This document shows, piece after piece, positions 32,928 to 43,300 of a stretch of DNA of 58,095 nucleotides. Position numbers and translations under genes: made by a program. Within the stretch, counting starts at the first letter, position 1. Each line of letters opens with the position of its first letter. Below the pieces are notes generated by a model. That model worked only from the letters and a program-made list of their open reading frames with translations, was not told where the DNA came from and searched no databases. The stretch comes from DATDCV01 sp036524155 (lineage in GTDB: Bacteria; Verrucomicrobiota; Verrucomicrobiia; Limisphaerales; UBA8199), in assembly GCA_036524155.1 (NCBI GenBank), contig DATDCV010000388.1, forward strand, positions 1 to 58,095, given 5' to 3'.

Positions 32928-32960
32928 TACTGTATATATCACATAATAACAGTACGTCAA
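32928..32960 (-). promoter_or_regulatory. Promoter and inverted-repeat operator of the GntR-ABC operon
   Basis: Minus strand: TTGACG (32960-32955), then either a 16-nt gap to TATATA (32938-32933) or 18 nt to TATACA (32936-32931). A perfect inverted repeat TACTGT-N15-ACAGTA (32928-32933 and 32949-32954) fills the spacer and -10, the expected place for repression. The start codon at 32921 would be within about 0-5 nt of the transcription start. Confidence 0.65.
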
Positions 32961-33090
32961 CAGGAATTTCTGGTGGTTTTGAGCGAGCCTTTGCCGGCCC
33001 GCCAGCCTCGCTTTGATGAGTATAACTACAGCTTGCGTTCCGAATAAGGGTCTGCTGCAATCGGCCCAGCGCCGTCTGAGAGCACACGAC

Positions 33091-36000
33091 ATGAGATTGA
33101 ACGTTGTTGCGATCGCCGCGTCCGGGCTGTTGTTGGGCGCCAGCTACTCATCCTCCGGTTGGAATTTCGCCGTGTGGCCAGGGCCCGATGCCAGCCAATG
33201 GGCGCCAGCGCTAGGGCTCACCAACGTTGTCGGAATCGCGGGCGGGACTGACCACACGATGTTTATTCGCGGCGATGGAAGCATCGTCTGGTCCTGGGGC
33301 GGTTCATGGGCCGGCCCCGCCAACGCGGTCAAAGTATCAGCCTATTGCCACGACTTGGCGCTGCTGGCGGACTCGACGCCCGTGGAATGGGGGTTGGGCG
33401 GTTGCGCGGGAAGCGCACCTTACACCACGATGCCGCCAGGCCTGCGAGATATTACCGCCATCGCTGCCGGCGACCGCCACAGCCTGGTGCTCAAGTCCGA
33501 CGGCACGTGTGTTTCCTGGGGCTGGATGACTGTCGGTACCGGACAAGCTTTTGTGCCGGATGGGCTCAGTAATGTGGTGGCGATCGCGGCTGGATTTGAC
33601 ATCAGCAGCGCTTTGAAATCCGATGGCAGCGTCGTGGCCTGGGGCGATCCGGAGTACGGGGGCACGGCGGCGCCGGGCGGCCTGACCGACGGCGTGGCCA
33701 TTGCCATGGGCCACCATCATGGCCTCGTGCTGCGGTCCAACGGAACTGTCGTCGCCTGGGGCACCGCCCCGCCGCCGGGCCTGACGAACATCTCGAAGAT
33801 AGCCGCTCAACAAACCTGGAGCCTCCTTTTGAAGCAGGACGGCCACCTGCTCGCGTGGAATGACGGCGTAGGTTCCCAACACAATGTGCCGACGCAGCCC
33901 CTCACCAATGTGCTCGATATTTCGGCCGGCTCCTATCACGGCGTGGTGCTCGTCGGCGACGGCCCGCCGCAGCCGCTGTGGAATCTTTCAAACCAGGTCG
34001 TTATCGCCGGAGGTTCCGTCACCTTTACGGGTGAGGCGTTGGGGACCGAACCTCTTTCCTACCAGTGGCTCTTCAACGGCATTCCGGTGCAGGGGGCGGC
34101 CACCCCAACGCTTGCCTTGACCAATATCCTGCCCGCTCAGGCAGGAACCTACGCCGTCGTCTCGAGCAACGCGTTCGGAGTGCTCACCAACTCCGGCGGG
34201 AGCTTGACCGTGCTGCCGTTCCTCACCATCACCGACCCCACCAATGCCACTTTGTTTGGCGGCGACACGTTTCTGAATTCCATCACCGTGGAGGGGCCGG
34301 ATGTGACGTACCAATGGAGGCACGACGGCGCTGATTTGCCCGGTCAAACGACCGCGCTCCTGGTCGTGCCAAACATCACCACTAACGAAACCGGTGGCTA
34401 CACCGTGGTCGTAAGCAATGTCTTTGGTCGCGCGGAGAGTTCGGTCGCGACACTCACGGTCGTGCCGATCTCGGTCACCTCTCAACCAACCGACCGCAGC
34501 GCCTATGTGGGCGAATCGACCACTTTCTTCGTCGATGCCTGGAAAAGCGGCCCGTTTAGCTATCAATGGCGGCACGATGGCGCGGATCTCCCCGGTGAGA
34601 CGAACCAATCATTGACGCTCACCAACCTCACGCTGCAGCAGGCCGGCCCGTATAGCGTCCTGGTCAGTAACCCTTATGGCTCAATCGAAAGCTCGAATGC
34701 GCTGTTGAGCGTGGTGGACAGCGCGCCTGCGCTCACCTCACAGCCCAGGGACGTCGTCACCTGGCGGGGTGGGAGCGCGAGCTTTCAAGTCAACGCCACC
34801 GGGTCCAAGCCGTTGAGCTACCAATGGCGCTTCAACGGGAACGACCTTTCCGGGGCCACCGACTCGGCGTTCGCCATCAACAACGTCACTACCAATAATG
34901 TCGGCAGTTATTCTGTGACGGTCAGCAACGCCTTGGGTAAACAGGTGAGCCAGGGCGCCAGGTTGGCCCTGGTGCCCGTCGTCCTTTGGCCGACAGAAAT
35001 GCTGAGCCTGATGCCGCTGTCGCCAGCCCTCAGCAACACAGTGGCGGTCTCGGCCGGCGGCGCGTTCAGCCTCGCCCTGAGAGCCGATGGGGCAGTCGTA
35101 GCCTGGGGCGCCAATGACCAACGCCAGACCAACGTGCCGCCGGGCCTGGGCAACGTCGCGGCGGTCGCGGCGGGCGACGCACATTGCCTGGCCCTCAGGT
35201 CAAATGGAACCGTGGTTGCCTGGGGCTCCAACACTTACGGCCAGACCAATGTGCCGGTGAACCTCAGCAACGTGGTCGCCATCGCGGCGACTGACCTCAA
35301 CAGCATGGCGCTCCGCTCGGACGGAACCGCTGTCGCCTGGGGTAGAATCGATTACGCTCGCAGCACCGGCGCGGTTCCAGGCATGGACTGGAACGGGATT
35401 ACCGCGATTGCGGCAGGCCAATTCCATCGTCTCGGACTTCGGCAAGACGGAACGGTGGCGGGGTGGCTCGACTACAGCGACTACAATCTGAATCGGGTCC
35501 CGGCGGGGCTGAGCAATGTGGTCGCAGTCGCGGCCGCTTCGAGGCACAGCCTCGCTTTGAAAGCGGACGGCTCGGTTCTCGCCTGGGGTGACACTCTCAG
35601 CGGCCTGGCGAATATTCCGGCTGGCTTGAGCAATGTGGTTGGCATTGCCTGCGGCTTGGCCCACAACCTGGCTCTCAAAGCGGACGGCACCGTGGTCGGT
35701 TGGGGCTTCACTGGCGGTTATGGCCTTACGAATCCGCCCCCAACCCAGGGCGCGCTCGCCGCCATTTCCGCCGGCGGGCACAACCTGGGCTTGCTGGCCG
35801 CATCCGATCCGGCGATTGTCCGGTCACCCCGGTCGGTCGCCGCTCCGCCCCTGCAGCCGGTCCTGCTGAGTGTGGGGGCCGTCAGTGCTCGCCCGCTTTC
35901 CTATCAATGGCAATTGAATGGCCAAAATATTGCTGGAGCGACGGACACCTTTTATCGTATCCCAGCGGTCTCGCAAGCGAACCAGGGTGATTACCGAGTG

Positions 36001-37593
36001 GTGGTCAGCAACGAGTTGGGCGCCGTCACCAGCGCCACCGCGAGATTAAATGTGGCAGGTGTGATCGCCTGGGGTTGGAACGGCTTTAGGCAGACCAATG
36101 TTCCTGCGGGTCTGAACGCCACCGCAGTCGGGGGCGGCTATGGCCACAGCCTGGCGCTCCGTGGTGACGGGAGAATCGTCGCCTGGGGCATTTACGGCAC
36201 CCAGGTGACGAATGTCCCTGCGGCGGCAACAAATGTCGTCCAACTCGGTGCCGGGCCATATCACAACCTGGCGCTCCGCACCGACGGCAAAGTTGTCGCC
36301 TGGGGCAGCGACTCGAGCCAGGTCAGCGTGCCTGCCAGCCTGAGCAATGTGGTTGCCGTCTCCGCGGGCGGGAACGACAGCCTGGCGTTGAAGTCGGACG
36401 GAACCGTGGTGCATTTTGGCACCTACAGCCCGCCGCCCCCGTGGCTCAGCAATGTGGTGGCCATCTCCGCGGGAGAATTCTTCAAGATGGCGCTCCGGTC
36501 GGATGGCTCCGTCATCACCTGGAGTGCGTTGCCGCCGCCGGCGGGCTTGAGCAACGTGGTGGCCGTCGCCGCGGCCAGCGCGGCCGCCGCGGCCCTGCGG
36601 AGCGATGGCACCGTGGTCTCCTGGGGCAGCACTCCCTTGCCGCCGCCTCCGGACCTGACCAACGTGGTCGCCATCGCCGCCGGAGGCAATCATCTGCTGG
36701 CGCTCAAGTCGGATGGAACAGTCGTCGCCTGGGGCACCAACAGTTACGGGCAGGCCAGTGCACCGCCCGGGTGGACGAACGTGGCGGCGGTTGCGGGCGG
36801 CTCCGCGCACAGCTTGATCCTCATCGACAACCGGGATCCTCTCATCGTGCGCCAGCCGGCCAGCGCCCGCGCCTGGTCGGGCAACCAGGTTCTCTTCAGC
36901 GCGGGGGCACGTAGCGGGCTTCCTCTGCAATTCCAGTGGCAGTGCAACGGCACCAATCTTCCCGGCGCGACGAACTCCTGGCTCCTGCTGCCCCAGGCCG
37001 AGGCTGCCGATGCCGGTTTGTATTCCCTTCTCGCCAGCAATGCGCTGGGCAGTGTCTCCAGTTCCGCTGCCTCCCTGGCAGTTTTCGACCAGCCGCCTTT
37101 CATCCGTAAACAGCCGGCGAACGTCAGCGTCAGCAGCAGTTCCCCGGCGGTGTTCCAGGTGATCGCCGAAGGCTCGGAGCCAAAGCAGTACCAGTGGCGA
37201 AAGGATGGCTCGTCCATTGACAGCGCGACGACGGCAACCTTGAGTCTATCCAACCTTACGCGGGCCGACGAAGGCTTGTATTCAGTGGTCGTCTCCAACG
37301 CTTTTGGCTCCGTGACCAGCTCGGCCGCGAGCTTGCGCGTCATGGTGCCCCAGCGGCTTCAGACACCGGTATTGAACCCTGACGGTAGCGTCGCTCTGGT
37401 GTTCAGCGACAGCGACGGAGGCCTGCTCTCGGCCGCCGATCTGCCCCACTTCGAGGTGGACTCGACGACCAATCTGCTCGATTGGGAAATTTTGACGAAT
37501 GCGTTGACGCTTACCAACGGAATGCTCTGGTATTCGGACGAGGCTTCGACAAATTATCCGCAACGCTTCTACCGCGTTCGGGAAAACCCCTGA
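33091..37593 (+). CDS. Giant secreted protein with three RCC1-like blocks alternating with Ig-like domains
   Basis: 1500 residues from ATG 33091 (MRLNVVAIAASGLLLGASYSSS as signal); the frame is open to 33013. Order: RCC1-like block 1 (about 20-290), four Ig-like domains (about 295-630), RCC1-like block 2 (about 640-910), one Ig-like (about 915-990), RCC1-like block 3 (about 990-1245), two Ig-like (about 1250-1420), and a tail with FEVDSTTNLLDWEILTNA and PQRFYRVRENP. The RCC1 units read GTVVAWGxNxYGQTNVPxGLSNVVAIAAG. It resembles the 25862 protein, but with the propeller module in three blocks and no delta-60 region. Predicted surface or secreted structural or binding protein. Confidence 0.85.
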   Translation: MRLNVVAIAASGLLLGASYSSSGWNFAVWPGPDASQWAPALGLTNVVGIAGGTDHTMFIRGDGSIVWSWGGSWAGPANAVKVSAYCHDLALLADSTPVEWGLGGCAGSAPYTTMPPGLRDITAIAAGDRHSLVLKSDGTCVSWGWMTVGTGQAFVPDGLSNVVAIAAGFDISSALKSDGSVVAWGDPEYGGTAAPGGLTDGVAIAMGHHHGLVLRSNGTVVAWGTAPPPGLTNISKIAAQQTWSLLLKQDGHLLAWNDGVGSQHNVPTQPLTNVLDISAGSYHGVVLVGDGPPQPLWNLSNQVVIAGGSVTFTGEALGTEPLSYQWLFNGIPVQGAATPTLALTNILPAQAGTYAVVSSNAFGVLTNSGGSLTVLPFLTITDPTNATLFGGDTFLNSITVEGPDVTYQWRHDGADLPGQTTALLVVPNITTNETGGYTVVVSNVFGRAESSVATLTVVPISVTSQPTDRSAYVGESTTFFVDAWKSGPFSYQWRHDGADLPGETNQSLTLTNLTLQQAGPYSVLVSNPYGSIESSNALLSVVDSAPALTSQPRDVVTWRGGSASFQVNATGSKPLSYQWRFNGNDLSGATDSAFAINNVTTNNVGSYSVTVSNALGKQVSQGARLALVPVVLWPTEMLSLMPLSPALSNTVAVSAGGAFSLALRADGAVVAWGANDQRQTNVPPGLGNVAAVAAGDAHCLALRSNGTVVAWGSNTYGQTNVPVNLSNVVAIAATDLNSMALRSDGTAVAWGRIDYARSTGAVPGMDWNGITAIAAGQFHRLGLRQDGTVAGWLDYSDYNLNRVPAGLSNVVAVAAASRHSLALKADGSVLAWGDTLSGLANIPAGLSNVVGIACGLAHNLALKADGTVVGWGFTGGYGLTNPPPTQGALAAISAGGHNLGLLAASDPAIVRSPRSVAAPPLQPVLLSVGAVSARPLSYQWQLNGQNIAGATDTFYRIPAVSQANQGDYRVVVSNELGAVTSATARLNVAGVIAWGWNGFRQTNVPAGLNATAVGGGYGHSLALRGDGRIVAWGIYGTQVTNVPAAATNVVQLGAGPYHNLALRTDGKVVAWGSDSSQVSVPASLSNVVAVSAGGNDSLALKSDGTVVHFGTYSPPPPWLSNVVAISAGEFFKMALRSDGSVITWSALPPPAGLSNVVAVAAASAAAAALRSDGTVVSWGSTPLPPPPDLTNVVAIAAGGNHLLALKSDGTVVAWGTNSYGQASAPPGWTNVAAVAGGSAHSLILIDNRDPLIVRQPASARAWSGNQVLFSAGARSGLPLQFQWQCNGTNLPGATNSWLLLPQAEAADAGLYSLLASNALGSVSSSAASLAVFDQPPFIRKQPANVSVSSSSPAVFQVIAEGSEPKQYQWRKDGSSIDSATTATLSLSNLTRADEGLYSVVVSNAFGSVTSSAASLRVMVPQRLQTPVLNPDGSVALVFSDSDGGLLSAADLPHFEVDSTTNLLDWEILTNALTLTNGMLWYSDEASTNYPQRFYRVRENP

Positions 37594-37789
37594 ATTTGGA
37601 AGGCATTCTGACGCTCTCGGCCCCCGTGAACATTCAAAACGCCCGGCTGGCCGGAGCCGCTCTGGTCGGGATCAACGGAACCTCGTAGCTGAAGCCCCGT
37701 TGCATGAAAGCCGGTCTCCGGAAGGTAACCACGCGTTACTTCTCAGGCGATTTATTGAAGGAAAGGTGAATGCAACCACTTTAAACGAT

Positions 37790-39193
37790 ATGAAAACAAG
37801 ACCACTCATCGGGCCGATAAGCGCTTCGCAGACGACTCGTTTCACGTTACTCGTAGCTGTTGGCCTTCTCCTGACTGCCGCCGGAGACACGCGCGCGGCC
37901 TCGGAAGGAACCCCCGTCCAGAAGCCACTCACCGCGGAAGGCGTGCGGGCGGCGGCTAAAGCAGGGACCATCACGTTCCGGTTAAGCACGCCCGAAGAGT
38001 TGGAGGCCATGCTCGGAAACACGAATAACAAGATCGAGCGCAAGGAAGGGGATATGGTCGTTCAAGTTCTCGAGTTTCCCGGCGTGACGGCTACGTTTGG
38101 GAAACTCAGGGAGTTTGCAGGCCCATTTACATTGTTCGAATTGCAGGTGGAAGGCCAGCCAGTGGACATCGGCCGGGACCGGCAGCTTGTCCTGCGGACG
38201 GCGGACGATTTGAGCAAGCTGGATTCCTTCTGGGGCCTGGCCGGAGTGTCCACGGCGAAGCTGGATCTTCGGGACCAATTGAAGGCCGTGCAGAAATTCA
38301 CCTTTGACTCGCGGACAGTCTGGCCGGCTGCGGAGAAGATGCCGGCGGGTTTCGATCCGGGTCGGCTGTTGGAAGAAGGGAAGAATCCGGGCCTGGGGGT
38401 GCGCAAGCTGCACGCCGCGGGCATCGATGGCAAGGGAGTGGGCATTGCCATCATTGACCAGCCCCTGCTGAAAGAACATGAGGAATACAAGGACCGCCTC
38501 GTGACCTACACGGAAGTAGAGACCGATGGGGCGGGGCCACAGATGCACGGCCCGTGCGTAGCGAGCATCGCAGTGGGCAGGAACTGCGGCGTGGCCCCCG
38601 GCGCCTCCCTCTACTACTTCGCTGTGCCGTCGTGGAAATGGCTGCGGAACGAACCCTGGGCGGAACAACTTGAACGGGTCGTCGAGTTGAACCGATCGCT
38701 GACCGACACTCCCCGAATCCGAGTTGTGAGCATTTCGTTAGGCGCATTCTCCGGGCGGCCGAACCCAGCGCGCTGGAGCGAAGCCGTCAAAAAGGCGGAG
38801 GAAAATGGTATCCTGGTAGTGACCTGTGACCCACAGTTCCTGCGACTAGCGACGCTTAAGCGCCTCGAGACCGGTCCCGAGCCAGGCGCGAACGACTACG
38901 TGCGCGGATTGTTCGGCTACCCCGCCGGCGCCCTGTGCGTGCCGGCCGCCAACCGCACCCTGGCCAGCTTCCGCGGCTCGCGCTGCTACACTTACGACCG
39001 CACAGGTGGCCTGAGCTGGACAGTGCCTTACGTCGCCGGGGTAGCTGCTTTAGCGTGGCAAGTGGATCCTTCGATCACGCCGCCCGAAATGCTGGAACTG
39101 CTGAAACGCACTGCCCTCAAGACGGCAGCCGGCGCGGTGATTAATCCAACGGCGGTGATCGAAGCGACCAAAGCTCGCGCGGAAAAGAGCTGA
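37790..39193 (+). CDS. Exported subtilisin-like (S8) serine protease, divergent
   Basis: 467 residues with a signal peptide (about 14-36, TTRFTLLVAVGLLLTAAGDTRA). A ~180-residue N-terminal region precedes the peptidase fold. Triad: Asp223 (GVGIAIIDQPL), His253 (QMHGPCVASI), Ser409 (GLSWTVPYVAGVAALAWQ). The usual HGTxVAG and GTSxAxP are changed (HGPCVAS, GLSWTVP), and the oxyanion-hole Asn normally found in a SAGN-type motif is not visible: the corresponding stretch reads VVTCDPQFL. It may be an atypical or weak protease. Start ATG 37790; in-frame GTG 37766 close to AAGGAAAG is an alternative. Confidence 0.8.
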   Translation: MKTRPLIGPISASQTTRFTLLVAVGLLLTAAGDTRAASEGTPVQKPLTAEGVRAAAKAGTITFRLSTPEELEAMLGNTNNKIERKEGDMVVQVLEFPGVTATFGKLREFAGPFTLFELQVEGQPVDIGRDRQLVLRTADDLSKLDSFWGLAGVSTAKLDLRDQLKAVQKFTFDSRTVWPAAEKMPAGFDPGRLLEEGKNPGLGVRKLHAAGIDGKGVGIAIIDQPLLKEHEEYKDRLVTYTEVETDGAGPQMHGPCVASIAVGRNCGVAPGASLYYFAVPSWKWLRNEPWAEQLERVVELNRSLTDTPRIRVVSISLGAFSGRPNPARWSEAVKKAEENGILVVTCDPQFLRLATLKRLETGPEPGANDYVRGLFGYPAGALCVPAANRTLASFRGSRCYTYDRTGGLSWTVPYVAGVAALAWQVDPSITPPEMLELLKRTALKTAAGAVINPTAVIEATKARAEKS

Positions 39194-39278
39194 GAACAGA
39201 GGCGAGCAGCGAACATCTCATTTTTTTGGACGAGACCGTTTGAAAATTCTCCTCCCCATAGACGGGACCGGCCAATTT

Positions 39279-39411
39279 CCCCTCACCCCGGCCCTCTCCC
39301 CGAGGAGAGGGTGAATCGGCGTCCGTTGGCGGGAAACGTGGACATGGCACCAATTCGGTGGAGGCAGCCGTCGTTGCTCCCTCTCCTCGGGGAGAGGGCC
39401 GGGGTGAGGGG
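39279..39411 (+). repeat. Long hairpin element with perfect 33-bp arms
   Basis: Arms 39279-39311 (starting CCCCTCACCCCGGCCC) and 39379-39411 (ending GGGCCGGGGTGAGGGG) are exact inverse complements; two further outer bases also pair. The spacer is 67 nt and non-coding. A degenerate single arm occurs at 14764-14802. It occupies most of the gap between the protease and the sigma-factor gene. Confidence 0.92.
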
Positions 39412-39503
39412 AATTCTGGTCGACGCCCGTGGTTCGTAACCCAACCCAGCGGATCCTCCAATAAATGAGCTGCACGTGGCGAGCAGCGGCGCTCGCGCCA
39501 GCG

Positions 39504-39532
39504 TTGACGCTGTGTTCGGAGGGAGCTAGGCT
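39504..39532 (+). promoter_or_regulatory. Putative promoter of the sigma factor/kinase pair
   Basis: TTGACG (39504-39509), 17-nt spacer, TAGGCT (39527-39532), 32 nt before the ATG at 39565. Spacing is ideal; the -10 is moderate. Confidence 0.5.
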
Positions 39533-39564
39533 CGGCAAAATGCCGGCAAAACAGCGGGCCATTC

Positions 39565-40308
39565 ATGGCAGAGCCACCCCATCCTAGCACTGCCGCCGCC
39601 GCCCAGTTTGCGCTCACGCACTGGAGCGCGGTTCTGCGCGCCGGAGACCCGGGCTCGCAGGCCGCGACGGATGCGCTGGAAGAGCTTTGCCGCGTTTACT
39701 GGTTTCCACTCTACGCCTTCGCGCGGCGATCCGGCTCCAGCCCGGCGGATGCTGAGGACCTTACCCAGGCGTTCTTCGCCCGGTTGCTGGAACACAATTT
39801 TGTTGCCCGGGCAGATCCCGCGAAGGGCCGCTTTCGCACCTTCCTGCTGACGCTTTTCAAGAGGTTTCTCGTGAATGAATGGCACCGCGAGCATACCCGG
39901 AAGCGCGGAGGATTCCAGCCCGTGGTGTCCATCGAGACCCACCTGGCCGAGTCGCGTCTGGGAGCCGAACCAGCCCACACCGAGCAACCGGACGTCCTGT
40001 TTGAACGTCACTGGGCGATGACTTTGCTGGACCAGGTGATGAAGAAGTTGGAAGACGAATACGAGGGGTCCGGCCGCGGCCAATTATTCAATAATTTGGA
40101 GGGGTGCCTGGTGCGCGATGCGACGGCGCTGCCGTACGCTGAAATTGGCGCCCGCCTGAATCTCAGCGAAGCGGCCGTGAAAATGGCCATGCGACGGCTG
40201 CGCGCGCGCTACCAGGCCATCCTGCGCGAAGAAATCGGCAAGACCGTCGCTTCTCCGGAAGAAGTTGAGCCCGAACTGCGAGACTTGTTTGCCGCGTTCC
40301 GTCATTGA
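39565..40308 (+). CDS. ECF-type RNA polymerase sigma factor
   Basis: 247 residues. Region 2: LCRVYWFPLYAFARRSGSSPADAEDLTQAFFARLLE (about 40-76). Region 4: ALPYAEIGARLNLSEAAVKMAMRRLRARYQAILREEI (about 190-225), with a helix-turn-helix typical of ECF groups in Planctomycetes and Verrucomicrobiota. The linker with FERHWAMTLLDQVMKKLEDEY is also characteristic and matches the remnant at 47211. The protein kinase gene starts 49 bases downstream. Such pairs are thought to act together in signalling, with the kinase replacing an anti-sigma factor. Confidence 0.92.
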   Translation: MAEPPHPSTAAAAQFALTHWSAVLRAGDPGSQAATDALEELCRVYWFPLYAFARRSGSSPADAEDLTQAFFARLLEHNFVARADPAKGRFRTFLLTLFKRFLVNEWHREHTRKRGGFQPVVSIETHLAESRLGAEPAHTEQPDVLFERHWAMTLLDQVMKKLEDEYEGSGRGQLFNNLEGCLVRDATALPYAEIGARLNLSEAAVKMAMRRLRARYQAILREEIGKTVASPEEVEPELRDLFAAFRH

Positions 40309-40357
40309 GGCCCGTTACTTTTCGGCGGGTTCCTTGAAGTAGAGGCACGCGAACGGT

Positions 40358-43300
40358 ATGAGCCAGCCTGAAACAACGACACGGCCGCTTAAGCGGTGCC
40401 TGATCTGCGGCCAGGAATTGCCGCCAACCGTCCCGCCCTCCCGCTGCCCGCATTGTCTCCTGCAACAAGGTCTGGCCGACACCGCCGCGGCGCCTCAGAA
40501 CGATACGCCCGCTGTTTCCGAAATGAGGTCCGGCCCGGCTCTGCCGCAGCCCGGTGAAACCTTCGGCCATTACCGAATTGGACGGCTGCTTGGCGAGGGC
40601 GGAATGGGGGCAGTGTTTGAGGCGGAGGACCTGGACAACGGGCGGCGGGTGGCGCTGAAAGTGCTTGGACACCGGCTGGATTCGCCGGAAGCGCGGAGCC
40701 GCTTCTTCCGGGAAGGCCGCCTCGCCGCGTCCGTCAACCACCCCAACAGCGTCTATGTCTTCGGCACGGAAGATATTGCCGGGGTTCCGGTGATCGCGAT
40801 GGAACTTGTGGCCGGCGGGACGCTGCAAGACCGCGTGGTCCGCCAGGGGCCGATGCCGGTGGGCGAGACCGTGGATAGCGGGTTGCAGATCATTGCGGGC
40901 CTCGAAGCCGCCCAGCAAGTCGGCGTGCTCCATCGCGATATCAAACCTTCCAACTGCTTCGTGGAGACGGATGGCACGGTAAAAATTGGCGATTTCGGCC
41001 TTTCGATCTCAACGGTGGTGCGCACGGAACCCGCCATCACCGCCACCGGCGCGTTCCTTGGCACGCCGGCGTTTGCCTCCCCGGAGCAGCTCCGAGGGGA
41101 CGAACTGACGGTTCGTTCGGATATCTACTCGGTGGGCGTCACCCTCTATTTCCTGTTGACCGGGCGCCATCCCTTCAACGCGCCCGACATGATTCGCCTG
41201 CTCGCCACGGTCTTGGAACGAAAGGCCGAGTCCCCGGCGAAGTGGCGTCCAGAACTGCCCGCCGGGTTGTGCCGGATCGTGTTGCGTTGCCTGGAGAAGC
41301 AACCGGAAAAACGGTTTCGCAACTACAGTGAACTCCGGAAGGCGCTGTTGCCTTACGCCTCAACCGCCCCGACACCCGCCACGCTCGGGTTGAGGTTGGC
41401 GGCCTACATCATGGACACAGCGTTGTTGGCCTTGCCGGTCTGCCTCGCCAACGCCCTGGTCAACTTGATCTCGGGGTCGGCGCAGGCGGGCCACGTCGGG
41501 CTTGCGGAAGCGATTGTAACCCAATTCACGGCTTACGATCCCTCCGCGCTCCTCCTTCACAATATCTGCGGAATGGTGCTTGGCCTTGCTTATTTCACAT
41601 GGCTGGAAGGGACCTGGGGAGCATCGGTTGGAAAACGGATCTGCGGCCTCAGAGTGGCTCGGCTGGACCACACCTCTCCCGGTTGGCGCCGCGCGTTGGT
41701 GCGTGCTCTGGTCATCACGGGCGCACCTTCGGTCGTGTGGCTGCTCGGCTGGAACGCAGCGCATACCTGGGCCTCCGGCATTTCCGCCCAACAGTTGATC
41801 ACGGGGATCGGACTGCTGGTCCTGCCGACCCGGTTGGCGATCTTCGTGACCGCACGGCCGCGCAATGGTTATGCCGGCATTCACGACCTGGTCAGCGCGA
41901 CTCGTGTGGTGCTGAAGTCAGCTTATCAAGCTCGCCCCGTGCTGCAGCCCGCCTCTGAGGGTTCGCCTGAACTCAAGACCCTGCCCCTCATCGGTCCTTA
42001 CCACGTGCTCGATCGGATGGGACGCCAGAACGGCACCGAGCTGCTTCTGGGTTTCGACGCGCGCCTCCTTCGCCGCGTTTGGATTCGCACACAGACGCCC
42101 GGCGCGCCTCCGACTCCGGAGAGCCTGCGTCAGTTGAGCCGGCCGGGCCGGCTCCGTTGGCTCACCGCCCGGCGCGCTAACACGGAAGCCTGGGATGCGT
42201 TCGAGGCCGCCTCCGGGCAACCCTTGCTTCATATCATCGCTCAGCCTCAGGAATGGGGCAGGGTCAGGTTCTGGCTGCTGGACCTCGCGCAAGAACTCCT
42301 GGCGGCAACCCGGGACGGCACGGTACCGGCAACCTTGAGCCTCGAACGCGTTTGGATCACCGCCGACGGACGCGCGAAACTGTTGGATTTCGCTGCGCCA
42401 GAAAGCGACACCTTCCAAGCAGGCCGATTGGCTGGGAATGAGACCTCCGCCGCGACTCCCGGGCTTTTCCTCAAACTGGTCGCCACCTCGGCTCTGCGTG
42501 GGCGTTTTGGTGATCCCACCAAGACCGCGCCCACGAGCTTGATTCCACTGCCTCTGCACGCCTCCCGATTTCTCGAGACACTCGAACCCGATGCCGATCT
42601 CACGCAAGCACAAGCCGCTCTTCGAACCCTCCTGCCGCTGCCACCGCGGATCTCACGGGCCCGCAGAGCGCTGCTGTTGGCGGGCGCGCTGGCTTTCCCC
42701 ATCCTCGCCGCCGGGTTGGCTGGGGGAATAAGCACTCTCAAGCGGAATCTCCTGAACGCCGCTCCTGAGCTGGCTACCCTGAACGAGTGCCTCACGCATT
42801 ACGATCAGTTCAAGCATGAAGCGAGCTCCCACGAGATCGCCCACAGCGAAGACATCGATGCATTTGAAACCTACATTGCCGGCCGATTCGCTCAGTTGAT
42901 CACCAATAGCGCCCAGTGGGACAATCCGGTTACCAAGGCGGTTATCCCGTCTCCCTTGCGCGAAGAAGCAGAACAAATTCTCAAGCGCAAAACCTCTCCC
43001 GGGACCGCGGAGCTCACCGCGGCCTCCGCCAAGGTGGAACAATTCTTCAAGAAACCGCCCGAATTGGCAGCGCGCGAAGCACTTCAGCAACCGAACATGT
43101 TCCTAGGCGCTTTGGCGGTTGGCTACACCATTGCGATCATCGTTGCGATTATCCCGTGCCTGGTCGCATCGCTTCTCTTTCGCGGCGGCGCGCTCGTCGC
43201 GCTGCTGGGCATCGTCTTCGTCAACCGCGAGAGTGTGCCTGTTTCGCGCTGGCGGGTCACGGCGCGAAACCTGGTCGCCTGGCTGCCTTTCGTGCTCATT

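Noticed and set aside
37594..37688. Short frame after the RCC1 giant (NLEGILTLSAPVNIQNARLAG)
   Set aside because: No start, no recognised family and under 35 codons; could be a remnant but not supported.
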